Shown here: positions 34,468 through 45,642 of the stretch, piece by piece
Position numbering within the stretch: the stretch's first letter is position 1
How the letters are laid out: every line of letters begins with the position of its first letter
NCBI GenBank assembly: GCA_932521025.1
Contig: OW051470.1
Location: 806,001 to 870,000, forward strand
DNA: 64,000 nt
Source of the DNA: Oscheius onirici
Taxonomy: Eukaryota; Nematoda; Chromadorea; Rhabditida; Rhabditidae
Reading direction: 5' to 3'
The notes under the pieces: generated by a model
Databases searched by the model: none
What the model was told of the DNA's origin: nothing
The model's input: the letters and a program-made list of their open reading frames with translations, nothing else
Translations under genes and position numbers: made by a program

Positions 34468-35940
34468 CTAGAAAGAAGGAATTCCTGCCACAAGTCCAGT
34501 AGACGGTCCGGCTTCTTGTACAGTTCCCGCGAAGAGTTGATTGACGGCCCTCTCGAAGTCTTCAGCGTCTTCTCTGGATACAGCGTACTTCGTGATGGTT
34601 CGATCACCATCCACGGAGGTGTATTGGCGCATCGAGATGTTTCCAGGAAGACTCGTGGCGAATTCGTTGAGAAGAGGAGTGTATTCGGACCATGACTCCA
34701 TCTTGATCGCCACACACGATTCTGAAATTTTTCTTATTGAAATAGAAAAATGCTTACCATTTTCAGGAGCACTGGGATACGGAGGGAACCTTTGGTGAAC
34801 GATTCCCGGCTGATGAAGCGGGCCAGGCCGACGAGCTTCCGGCTGCTCGCGGACGGACTCCTGTCGACGGTTTCCCAGACGTCCGAAGAAATCGGAGATT
34901 CGTTGAAGCAGTTCGGCCGTGATGCCTTGGAGCAGCTCTCTCCAGTAGCCGAGAAGGACCGGAGCGTCGGACCTCACGAAGAGCGGCTCGAGCGTAGGCC
35001 AATCCTCAGACAGAAGAGCTCGACGACGAGATTCAAGATCGTAGTATCGGATGGGCGAAGAGATCCGTCAAGATCAGGATGATGGCACTCTCCATCTAAA
35101 CAAAACGTAGACCTTTCAATGGAAAAAAACATACCAGCTTGACCAAGTGGCCCAGATTGCCTTTCCATCCGAGTCCGTTGAGAAGTGCCTTCAGTGATTC
35201 GACAGCCATTGAGCTTGTGAACTTCGGGTCGCCGTTCCTGGAACGTCGGGCCGGCTTGCTCAGATCCTTCTTCTTCATTCGCTCATCCGCCTGAGCGAAG
35301 ATGGCACAGTCCGAGGCTGACCTCTTCGTCGAGGGAACGTAGTCGGTGTAGTCCGAGGCACCAACAGGCAGACTTCGGTTCAGCACGTCGTGGTTGTCGT
35401 CGCGAAGAGAGAACTCCTTGGTAGACCTGTCGCTGTCCGTCTCCTCCGACGGCTTCTTCTTCCTGGTATAGTGGCGCGAGGGCATCAGACTGCTGGCAGG
35501 CGGGTTCAGTGAGAAGAATACAGAGGCAAAGAATTTCTGAACAAAAACTTTTATTATTTAGCACCATGATTTGGGAGAGAGATCCGATCGTATCACAGGA
35601 TCCGTATGAAAATTGGTCCCAAAAACTAAAGTTTACAGTAACCCGCAGTTCTCTGCGGGACCCTGTTCTACACGTTTGGGGGGTAAACAGCAATTCACGG
35701 TGCTGTATTGCGGTAATATTTGCGCAAATCTTGACAGAGTATCCAATGTTTGCATACGCTAGCCAAATTGATATAAAGCGTAAACGTTGGATACTCAGCC
35801 AAGATTTTTTACGAACATTTTATGGCGGAACTCCATTTTGGTATGTAAAATTTGAATTTTCCGCTGTTCGGCTACTCAGACGCGTTAAAGGTCTCACAGT
35901 GAAGATAATTTCGGGATAATTTCCATGCATAACTCACCAT
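34468..35940 (-). CDS. Unknown protein with an apparent frame change in exon 3
   Basis: Exons: ATG alone (35,940-35,938, followed directly by GTGAGT), 35,536-35,135, 35,095-34,758 and 34,721-34,468. Exon 2 starts KFFASVFFSLNPP, then a basic Lys-rich and Ser-rich region and a globular segment (VESLKALLNGLGWKGNLGHL). Exon 3 opens MESAIILILTDLFAHP and meets TGA at 35,035-35,033. The frame one base further on is open from there to the end of exon 3 (DLESRRRALLSEDWPTLEP, then LLGYWRELLQGI) and joins exon 4 in phase to the stop at 34,468. Either a +1 shift, an assembly error, or an unseen intron is needed. No family recognised. Confidence 0.5.
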
Positions 35941-35941
35941 T

Positions 35942-36082
35942 CTAGGCACCCGGAATCCCAAAGCCTCTACTGACCCTAACCGGATCGGCTAGGACCTTTT
36001 CCACCACGTATACCAGGCCAAAAGTGATGATAATTGTGGAAAAACATATAAAAGCGGCTTCCAGGATCTGGAGAAGGAGCAT
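35942..36082 (-). CDS. Short open frame with a membrane helix (46 aa)
   Basis: ATG at 36,082 opens a frame with a 20-residue hydrophobic stretch (EAAFICFSTIIITFGLVYVV), then VEKVLADPVRVSRG, ending at a TAG one base before the candidate start of the next gene. It may be a 5' exon of that gene or a tiny independent protein. Confidence 0.3.
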   Translation of the reverse strand: MLLLQILEAAFICFSTIIITFGLVYVVEKVLADPVRVSRGFGIPGA

Positions 36083-36222
36083 GTTTGACGAGTCGGGTAA
36101 ATATTGGCGGGATCTCCAAAAGTCGGCGCCTGGCAACCTGGAGGGCTTCTTTCGAACGGAGGAAATTGTGACGAGGGTGGCAGTATAATGTGGGAGAACG
36201 AGGCTGAAAGCAGTGAGCAAAC

Positions 36223-36243
36223 AGCGAGAGAGAGAGAGAGAGC
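36223..36243. repeat. (GA)n run
   Basis: A short GA dinucleotide tract in the spacer between EMG1 and the unknown gene. Confidence 0.8.
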
Positions 36244-36358
36244 TTTCGGCTTTCGGTCGTTTGGAGTGAGTCAGAGACTTTTTTAAAGTTTATAATTTCC
36301 AAGCAAAAACGATAACAAGAATGTGGTTGTAACAGAATAACAATGAGGTAACGAACTC

Positions 36359-37820
36359 TTAGATGACGCCCCAGATTTCTTCCAGACCGCTCGTCACCTT
36401 GGCACAGCAGAGGGCGGCAGAGAGCGGGTAGTTGCTGATCTTGACGTCCTGCTCCGTGTAGTCGACGATGATCTGCAAATGAGTCAAATTAGCAACTTTT
36501 CAATTTCTTTTACGAATTTTTACAGCATCTCCCTCGTCAAGCGGGAGACTTCGTAGCTCAGGCTTTCAAAAAACTGCACAATCAAAGTCACTGAGAGCTC
36601 TGCTTCTTCAGCTAATCTTACGATTACACTTAGGTTGCTGACGTTTAGGGAAAAATGTAAAGGTTCTCTCCCTCTTCCAACTGTTATTGGCGATGAACAA
36701 AGTCAATTTATCCTTCTAGAAAGAGGCGTTTTAGCTACGAAAAAGGGCCAAAACAACGCTTCCATTTGCAAATTTGTTTGCAAGGTTGTAGAGGAAGCTG
36801 AATATGTTAAAATTGGAAGTGCCTAATAAAACGTCGAAGACGACTGGTATTCCGGTTTCCTTCTAAACTGTGCTGAACAATTTCCGGCTCAAAAATAGAA
36901 TCAGGAAAACGTGCCTACCTTTCCCCTAGCAATTCCTCCAATCACGATCACAATCGGTTCTTCCGTCATCGCGTCCACAATTCGATTGGCTGGAATCAAT
37001 TCCGGTGTGTTGAAGCTCATCAGGACTTTGCGACAGCCGACTGGAAGATGCAGACTGACGGGATTCTTGATCACGGTCAAGAGCTTGACGGAGCTGTCCG
37101 CTGCTCTCACTTGGAGCTTGTGAAGGAGTTGAACTGAAATTTAATGGATAAAGTGTAAAAATAAGTTGAAAATGCTAAAAAACGAACGCTTAGCTTGAAT
37201 ATCACCAAAAAGAGCTAAAAACGTACCCATCAAACCGCAGAATCGGTCAAAAGTTCGTGGAATTCGGCATTGGGGACTGACGTCGACGAGGACGTTCTTG
37301 TTGGTTCGGAAGAAGACGCGAAGCATTCCGGCTCGATTGAGAGGACTGTCGAGCAGGTTTAGGAGGCACTGATGCAGGATATCGGGACGGTAGTCGGCTG
37401 GGTCTTTCTTGTTCTTTCGCAGAAAGTTGGCATGCTTGTCGCTGGAGAGAATCACGTAGTCCTTGCCTATCTGAAAAAAGGCCGGTGATTTGAAGAAAAG
37501 GGCATTTTCAGCTTTTCCAAGGCTTCCTGGCCTTAATTTTTTGACGCTAGAGCTGAGTTACAAGGAAACAGTTGTTCATTTTTCTTCAATCTTAGAACGT
37601 CTTGGAGCATTACTAGAATTTAGCATTTTTATAACTCTTTTCACAACATTCAACGAAAATTTTCAGCTTTTACGAAAAAATGAAAAAGGAAGCGAACCTG
37701 AGCCGTTTCCAGGCTACATCCTTCCAGGACGATGTAGAGGACCTTCTTCTGCTCGACGGCATCGTCCGTCTTCATTCTCTTCGAGTTTGGCGGGGCCACT
37801 GTGTCGTACTCATCCGCCAT
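36359..37820 (-). CDS. emg1: EMG1/Nep1 18S rRNA pseudouridine N1-methyltransferase
   Basis: SPOUT-class enzyme that methylates a pseudouridine in 18S rRNA and is needed for small-subunit assembly in the nucleolus. Exons: 37,820-37,698 (MADEYDTVAPPN, VLYIVLEGCSLETAQ), about 37,470-37,227 (DILHQCLLNLLDSPLN, then TNKNVLVDVSPQCRIPRTFD and FCGLM), about 37,133-36,920 (VRAADSSVKLLTVIKNPV, HLPVGCRKV) and about 36,473-36,359 (DYTEQDVKISNYPLSAAL, ending EEIWGVI). All hallmark motifs, including the SAM-pocket region ISNYPLSAAL, are present. Length about 230, as usual. Neighbour ORC1 lies 180 bases upstream on the same strand. Confidence 0.93.
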
Positions 37821-37998
37821 TTATTCTAAACGTTTTTATGAAGTAAAACCAATTTTTTGCCGAAATTATGGGCTAAAACCCGAGAAAAACACGATTATTG
37901 AATAAGGTCAGAATTTACTCGTAAATATATGCAAAATACCCGTTTTTAACGGCGAAATGACACATTTGGCATGGTACAGTCGTAAAATAGAGCAAATT

Positions 37999-40900
37999 TC
38001 AATTGTAGAGTATTCTCTTTTTAAGACGGGCATCGCGGACCTGATTGACGAGCGCCTGGGCCTCGTAGACGGGCATCCCGAGGCGTAGCTTGCGCAGAAG
38101 GAGATTGCTGCCGGGGGAGACGGAGAGCAGGCGATTGCTGAAAGATTTGGAGTAAGAAATGAAAGAATTTTGATGGCAAGGATAGTAAAATGTCATAATT
38201 TTATTGGTTATGATGAAAATTGGCTAGCCGTCTGCTTAAAATAGGTGCCATGATTTTTCAATCACAATTTCCCCCTCAATTTATCCCTGACCATCATCCC
38301 AGCTTCGTTGACAGCAACTTCTAGCATTTGTCCCTAGAGGGCAAATTGTAATCTCTTCAATTTCAAACCATTTTTTGGAACTTGCTAATTTTCACAACTT
38401 TTGTCAAAAAACATTAAAACTTCTAAAAAAAAGAAACTTTTGCATAATCTAATAACTTTCCCCCAAAATTAGCAAGTCATTGTACAATGGACGCCCGTTA
38501 CCATCAGCAGCAGCATCTGACAGCTCCTCCGCCGTGGCCCTTCACCGACGGTCCGACGCCTCGCCTGCACGACGCCCGCCTCGTGGCCGAAATCAACAAG
38601 ACGGAAGAGGACGTGGAGCAGCGTCTGCTGCAGCTCAAGAGGACCGTCCACGGCACCAGTTTCTACCTCTCGACGGCCGCCGTCCAGCAGAAGGAACGGC
38701 TGAAAAAGTACCGCGAAATGCTCGTGGACTACCGTCAGCGCCTGGGACTTCGCGCAGGCTGGATTCGCAGCACTCTCGCCACTCTCCGACAGCAGCAGCC
38801 AGAACAGCCACAGCAAGTCGATATGGACACGAGCAGCGGAGACACGGGACACGTCTTCTGCCTTCCGCTCATCAGCGAAGACGACATGTAAGTCCCTTCT
38901 CCAAGGGTTTCGATCAAATAATAAACGTTTTTGAGTGGTGTTAGGTGTTTTTTGTGACTTTTTGGTAGTTTTCAAGGATTTTTGGCAGGAAGTCTCTCTG
39001 GCAGCACATCTTCTTGCCATTCTACAAAAACCACAGCGGACTGGAAGTTTCCAGAAGACCCTGATGGTTCTCCTTGTCTCATTAGCTGTACACCGGCAAA
39101 GTGCTGAAGGTTCTGGTGAATCTACTTTGAGCAAAAGGCTGAGAAAGTACGGATAAATCAAGTTGGTTCTACTTGCGCTGCAGGAAGAGTCTGCGAATCA
39201 AGCTATGGTTCTACTTTATCAATAGCTCGTTCAGGTGAGTTAACGTTCAGGTGCTGTGAGTTAACGTTTCGGAAATGTTCTGATGTTTCTAATTTAGGCT
39301 GAACGAATCTCGAAGAAAAGCCAAGGTGGATCTACTTCTTCAATGGGTCGACTTGGAAGAATAACATTATATGGAAGCAGATAAGGCCTGATATGCTACA
39401 TCATGCAGTTATGGGGAGTGTCTAGCTGTCCAAATGCGAGAAAATTTCCCGGTTCGACATAGGTCAGAACGGCCAATGGTTTTGAACAAGACTTCAGAAA
39501 CCTGAGATTTCGCGGCGGATTCCGAAGTCATAAAGGATCAGTTACATACGAGGTACGAGGGTTTTGTTCAAAACTACAGGAAGTAATTTCTGTATTTTTA
39601 CGCATTTGGAGAGCTAGACACTTCCAAGAACAACTCAGGGCAGACTGCTCAGGACAGCCAGTTTTTCAGAAAACACAGGAATCCCACACTTCCAAGCGAC
39701 AAACTAGGAAAAATACAGATCCTTCCCAAGAAAATTACAAAAAAAAACAGAGCCAAACCCCACCTCGAAAGCTGTCCCATCAGTGTCCAGCAGGCATAGT
39801 CGTGCAGCGGCTCAACGCCTTCCAAACTTGTGCAGAGAAGACGGTAGTGCTTGTAGAGCTCGTAAAATCGGAATTCTTCGTCTCCACTCGACTGGATTTG
39901 ACTCAGACCGGCTTGGAAGAGAAGCAGCGCGTGGCGGCTTATTCCCTCACCTAGGACGTTTCTGACAGCCTGACTGGCCTCTTTTTGTGCTTTTTGGACC
40001 TAAATTTGAAGATTTTATCACCTTTTAGGGAAAATTAACGTGTTCGAAGCCAACTTGGCTGCTCTCGCCGTTTTCCATGGCAATTTCGACGCCGCGTCGG
40101 AGAAAATCCATCACTTTTCGTAGATCACCGCTAATATTGGCGACTTTCTTGGCCACGTACTCGAGAGCCTGCTCGTGAAGAAGGGGCGCGAGTCTGGAGC
40201 CGAGACGCAACGTCACAATGGCCTGGATCTGCTCGTAGGTGTAGGGCTGGAAGATGAGACGATTTGTGCCCTGAAATTGGAAGGCTTTTGGGGGAAAATG
40301 GGTAAAAAATGGTATCCATTAAATGTTTAGGCACACTTTCATCTCTAAACCGCAGCTATTAGGTTGCGCAGTTTTTTATAGGACCATTATGCTTATTATT
40401 TGCAATTATAGGAGGCGGGGATGGCAGTTATAAGAGGCGAGAGCAAGTTCCACATTCATTGGCATTTGTGTGAGCTCAAGAGATGCTGAAGTGACTCTTT
40501 GTCACTAAATTCTGCCTGAAAACCAGGTGGAAAGAATGATTATGTCGTGGCATAGATATCCGGGACCGGCTCAGATTCAAGTACATTTCGTAGATCAAGG
40601 AATGTTTTACCTTGTTCCTGTTTCAGTTTGTGGACCATAGGGCAATGCCAGTTACGCTGTGACGCGGATATTATGAAGAGAAGCTCCTTTCTGCAATAAC
40701 GAACAATTTTCCACGATATTGTCGTTTTTCGCTACCAAATTTCTCCAATTTGCAAGCAAATCCATGCCAAGCAAGGAATTCATTAGCTCAAACAAGCTTT
40801 ACTGTTTTGAGACTTTCGGAACGCACATATCTTCAACTTAGACTTAAAAACTGCGAATAAACCTTACCAATCGACTGGAAATCTTCTGAGTCATCACCCT

Positions 40901-41826
40901 TTCCGGCAAATCGAGCGTATTTGAAATGGCCAGCACTTGGACGCGATTTCCCTCCAGCGCCGTCCAATTGAAGACATCGTATAGAATTTCCTGCCGCCTC
41001 GTGCACAGCATATCCAGCTCATCGATGAGAATCACCACCGGCTTCTGATTCTTGCCATTTCGACGCTGTTGAAACTTTTCGTTCAGTCGCTTACAGGCGC
41101 TAGCTGCCGTTATTCTGGCTGGCGTTTCGAAAAGTCTAAAAATAGGCATTTTTGGAAAATGAGGTGAAAATACCCTCTATGAATGACGACAAAGAGCTTC
41201 TTCGGCTCAATCAGCTCCATTGCGTTGACGGTGACGTATTTGAAGTCGAATTTCTCGTACCGCAGCTCTTCGATCACGGCCGTTGTGGAGGCCGTCTTTC
41301 CGGTGCCCGGAACGCCGCTGATGTACATGGCTTGGCTGCAACCGGTCTGAAAAATATAAATATTTGAAGAAAAATCGAAAAGGCATAGTATTTTGTCTGA
41401 CGTTTTCAATGGAAACTCGGCAAAGTATCGCCTGTAAGAATGAATATGCGTAAAGATGGCTAGCATGCCGTTTTTATGGAAGATATGGGTTATCAGAGAA
41501 ACAACATTATGCAGCGAGCTACCTGAGGTTTTCAGAAAAATCTCAGCTTGGAAAAAGCATAAAGAGCTGCCGGATTATCAGGTTTCCTGTTTTGGGCACT
41601 TTTAGATGAATATAAATGACCAATAAATCACCTCGAATCCTTCCCTCAAAAACCTCGCAATCGTCTCGTGCTCCCGTTCTCGGAATGGCATCGTTTTTGG
41701 CACTACGGACGTGTGAAAAGCAGCTCGGAGATCTTCTAGCGTCGCCTTTCTTCTCACAATTTTCAGCGGCGTGACTTTCGGCGCTTTCTTCGTCTTCTCG
41801 CCCGTTTTACATGTTCTCGTTTGCAT
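37999..41826 (-). CDS. orc-1: Origin recognition complex subunit 1 (ORC1), AAA+ ATPase
   Basis: ORC1 binds ATP, loads MCM helicase with CDC6 and marks replication origins. Exons: 41,826-41,631 (FREREHETIARFLREGFE), about 41,347-41,175 (Walker A GVPGTGKTAST), about 41,136-40,866 (Walker B VVILIDELDML, sensor 1 AISNTLDLP), about 40,273-40,030 (YTYEQIQAIVTLRLGSRL; lid GDLRKVMDFLRRGVE), about 39,998-39,773 (winged helix, YELYKHYRLLC) and about 38,129-37,999 (LLSVSPGSNLLLRKLRL). The last junction is in phase across a 1.6 kb intron that contains another gene. About 400 residues: no BAH domain is found in the 0.8 kb before CGH-1. Confidence 0.88.
38487..39364 (+). CDS. Coiled-coil protein nested in an ORC1 intron
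   Basis: Three exons join in phase: 38,487-38,887 (ends GACAT|GTAAGT), 39,184-39,234 and 39,298-39,364 (TAA). A shorter version would stop at 38,891. The 172-residue product has a Pro-rich start (LTAPPPWPFTDGPTPR), a long charged helix (EINKTEEDVEQRLLQLKR, then RLKKYREMLVDYRQRL), a Gln-rich stretch, and a basic/acidic tail (NESRRKAKVDLLLQW, VDLEE). GC-rich coding with strong codon bias supports it. It lies wholly inside an ORC1 intron, antisense to it. No family is identified. Confidence 0.65.
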
Positions 41827-42675
41827 TGCTGAAGTTTTACCATGATTTGCATGTTGAAAAACGAGTAGAAGAGGCCCAGAACCAGTACAAAGGATACAAA
41901 GCTTTTCGAAACGATGTTTATTGTCTCGAAGTGGCTGTTTTGATGTCAACTGGGGTCAAAAAATGACAAATTTGGGGAAAAGGGGTAACGCGCTGGGGCA
42001 AGACACATGGCCAGCCGATGCGCGGCCATTCGGCACAGGAAAATGGATACAATTCACATATGAAAAGGTGACTAAAAACAACAGCAAAAAATCAAAGGAA
42101 GCGGAAAATGTTTAGGTCTTGGGAAAACATGAAAAACCGCTACTTTCTGGTGCCCAATTTGGGCTTTTTGGAAGGATAACCGTACACCAGGAAAATTTAG
42201 TTTTGACGAGGATGATTGTGGGTAGGAAATGGAAAAAATAAGAGAATACACGTGTCACTGGGATTGCCCGTAAGTACACAAAATATACTAGTCGTTTTAC
42301 GAGGGGGAAGCAATGGGAAAAGCGCAGGAAAACGTAGACTATACTTAATGGAAAATGTACAGACTTTTTGATTACTTTTGAGAGAGAAAATGGCTAAAAA
42401 TGGGTGGAAAAAATGGCTAAAAAAAACTCCGGAAACATATAGAAGCATTCAAACAGGCGCGCAAGATTTTGAAATCTAAATGCGCGGATAAATTTCAATT
42501 TTGGCCGTATAAAAATTAGCCTCGCTGTTTGGATTTCTCTCTACATTTTTTTCTCGAACAGAATTTGGAAAAATTTGGCAAAGTTTAGAGAGGAAAATGT
42601 AGAAAAATGGTCCCATTATTAGCGTAAAAGAGGACGAGATCGGGACTAGAAGGTGGGAATGAGAAAACTACAAAT

Positions 42676-44725
42676 TTAAGCTTCGTCCTCGAGGTTCTCG
42701 ACACCGTCTTCGACATCAACCAGCTGATGTTCGGCCACGTAGAGCTTGGGATCGACAGTCTTGGGAATGGGCTCAATGTGAGTACGGAGCTCCTGTTCAA
42801 TGCGGCGGAGAGTGTGGCGATCCTCGTAAGTGATCAGATTGATGGCGACTCCGAGGTGACCGAAACGGCCGGAACTGGAAGAAAGAGAATGAGTTATGTC
42901 CCTGTCCCTGTCCCTTACCGTCCAATTCTGTGAAGATAAGTCTCCGCATTTCTCGGGAAGTCAAAGTTGATGACCACGTTGACAGCCTGGATGTCGATAC
43001 CGCGAGTCAGAAGATCGGAGCAGACCAAATTGCGACAGTTGCCCTGACGGAAATCGTGGAAGACGCGGTTCCTGTGGTTCTGAGCCATCTTCGAGTGGAT
43101 ATAGTAACAGGAATAGCCAATTTCAGTAATCTTCTTAGCCAGGAGTTCGACTCTCTGAATCCTCACTTAACTTTAAAGCGACAGTCTCTCACCTGAGTAG
43201 AGTTACAAAAAATGATGGACTGATTGATCTGCAGCTTGCGGAAGAGCGTATTCAGACAGTGAACCTTCTGCTTTTCCTGGACGTAGGCATAGTATTGAGT
43301 GACTCCAATAAGAGTCAGCTCTTCCATCAAGTTGATCTCGTAAGGCTGACGCATATGCTTCTTCATGAAATCCGTGACGGTCATTGGGAATGTGGCCGAG
43401 AAGAGCATAATCTGACGCTCGCGGGGAAGGAATGAGATCATTCTGTCGAGGATTCCCTGGAAAATGAGTTTGATCGAGAGAAATGAGATTTTAGAGCACA
43501 TGTTCGGTACAGGAAAGGCCGGATGGGAAGCGCCATTTTTGAATCCGTCTGGGCAAATGATGAAGTCGGTGTTCGACTACGGTAACTGTCGATATCAGGA
43601 TTGGGCGAGCAGCGAGTTACCAGGGTTGGGCGTACCAGGATACCAGGGTTGGGCGAGCAACGAGCAGATACAGTCTTCATGCTTTACACGAGTTGGTGCG
43701 CAGGTGAAAATGCCGCATCCCCGTATTACTAGTTGGTGAGTAGTCAAGAACTATCCGGTACCTGGTATCCTCCCATTCTCTGTTTTTACGAGTTTTTTGG
43801 CGGACTAAGTAGTATAGACTAGTATATTTTGTGTACTTACGGTGTTCCAGATTCTAGACTACAACATGCTTCTCTTTTCCAAAAAAATTTGAAAAATATT
43901 GCGAAAAAATTACCTGAAAGTCCTGAGAGAGTAGCTTATCCGCCTCATCCAGTACAAGCATCTTGCAGTTGCTCACATTGGCGACTTGCTTCTCCATCAA
44001 GTCGAGAATTCTTCCCGGAGTGGCAATGACCATGTGGACGGGTCCACTGAGACGCATGATATCCTCACGGAGATCCGTTCCTCCAGTACTGACCATGACC
44101 TTCAGTTTCAGATGCTTTGACAGCTCGACGCAGATCTGTGAAGTCTGCAGGGCTAGCTCACGAGTGGGAACAATGATCATGGCCTGGATCTTCTTGACTT
44201 CCGGATTGATCTTCTCGATGACGGGAATACAGTAGGCTCCAGTCTTTCCGGTTCCGTTCTTGGCACGAGCCAGTACATCTTGTCCTGTAAAAGAGGGAAG
44301 TTTAAATGCTGTCTGCTGTCCCCCTGACTCTTTTTCCCTCTGACTCTCTGAATCTCTGAATTTCTGTCTCTCTGTCTCTCTGTGTCTCTTTGACCCTCTG
44401 TCTCCCGGACTCTCCTCTGTTCCTCGGTTCCTCTGTCTATCTGACTTTCTGACTCTCCGATTCTCTGTCCCTGTCTCTCTCCTCTCTCTCACTTACCGGA
44501 CAAAGCGACTCCAATAGCTGCCTCCTGAATAGGTGACGGCTTCTCCCAGCCCTTCTCAAAGATACCCATCAACAGATCTCGGCTAAGACAGAAATCCTCA
44601 AACTCGACTCCTTTAGTCTCGGTGACATCTGCCGTCTTGAAGCGTCGGTCCTTCGGTGGCAGAGCCAGACTGGCCTTCCAGGTTTCGTCATTGGTGGAAG
44701 AAGACGCAGCTGCGGCGGCGCTCAT
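42676..44725 (-). CDS. cgh-1: DEAD-box RNA helicase CGH-1/DDX6 (Dhh1 family)
   Basis: Translational repressor and decapping activator of P-bodies and germ granules. ATG at 44,725 after an Ala/Ser-rich start; [18 protein letters not shown] (Q-motif region), motif I AKNGTGKT, Ia PTRELA, GG, TPGR, II DEADKLL, III SATFP, then IV-VI with [21 protein letters not shown] and HRIGR. The tail [15 protein letters not shown] ends at 42,676. About 430 residues in five or more exons; length and motifs match the family. One intron (44,290-44,490) is CTCTGT-rich. The gene lies upstream of ORC1 on the same strand. Confidence 0.95.
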
Positions 44726-45642
44726 TTTGTGTGATCGAAAATACCTGGAATTATTCTGTTTTTTTTTAAGATTGGAGAAAAAAGAGAGAGAATGGTAACA
44801 GCTGGTCTCTTTTTGGTAAACATCTGCCCGAAACCAGAACCTGGACAATTTGGAGCTAATGACCGCTTCGACTCATGCAAAAATCGATTAGGCTAGTCAA
44901 AAGCAGTGAGCGGAAGGCAAAAAAATGTTATCTAATAGTTCAAAAACTCAGAAAATAGAGATATTTCAAAAGCTTTCCCGACCCTGTTAGCTCAGAGAGG
45001 GAGAGCTGTGACTACAGAGAGTGCGTCAATAAAATGGTGTGAACTGACTCACTCTTTTGCCCATACGTGATCAAAGATACGAAACGATGTAAAATCTACT
45101 TAGTCCGCCAAAAAACTCGTAAAAACAGAGTCGTTTCAGTCAGGAATGGCGACTAGAACTGGTGCTAGCAGTAGAGCGAGAGTACAGAGAGACGGTGTTC
45201 TTCAATTTTTTTTAAAAAATAAAAAAATTCTCTGCATGTGAAGCACCAAATCACTAAAACCCTTTGAGAAAGTTCAAAGTGATAAAAATGAAGCGCTGAG
45301 TTGGACATCGGAATCTCCACTGTTCTGGGATTTTCTACTCTCTTTGACTAACAAATTACTGTCTTTTTTAACTTCCAAACTAAAAACTTGGCTAAAATCG
45401 ATAAAATCAAAGCTATTAAACAAAAACTATATTAATGGACAGAAAAAACTGTGTCAATGTGAGCAAATCGACACCTCGTAGTGGCCATTTGGCTGCGTAG
45501 CACGCCGCCGTGTGCATTGGCGTCGGATACTCAGCCAGGCGGATTGGGAGGCTGTTTGAAAATTGGCCGTGGTCCAAAGATGTGAGAAACTTTGAACCTT
45601 TTCTAGTTTTTTTTTTGATTAAAATGAAAAAAAAAACTTTAT
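44726..45642. other. CGH-1 upstream region
   Basis: No coding frame. It ends with the shared motif CGGATACTCAGCCAGG at about 45,525, a tag of the foldback family seen at 10.4, 23.65 and 35.8 kb. Confidence 0.4.

Noticed and set aside
34923-35060. An ornithine decarboxylase antizyme gene
   Set aside because: The TCT-TGA site resembles antizyme shifting, but the C-terminal sequence does not show the antizyme fold motifs.
34763-35082. Alternative frames across exon 3 of the unknown gene
   Set aside because: Only the frame joining the last exon in phase continues into a long C-terminal segment; the others lack splice partners.
38469-39161. A 230-codon minus-strand frame over the nested gene
   Set aside because: It is a shadow of the plus-strand exon: the plus frame has better composition, splice sites and helical pattern, and the minus frame runs through introns.
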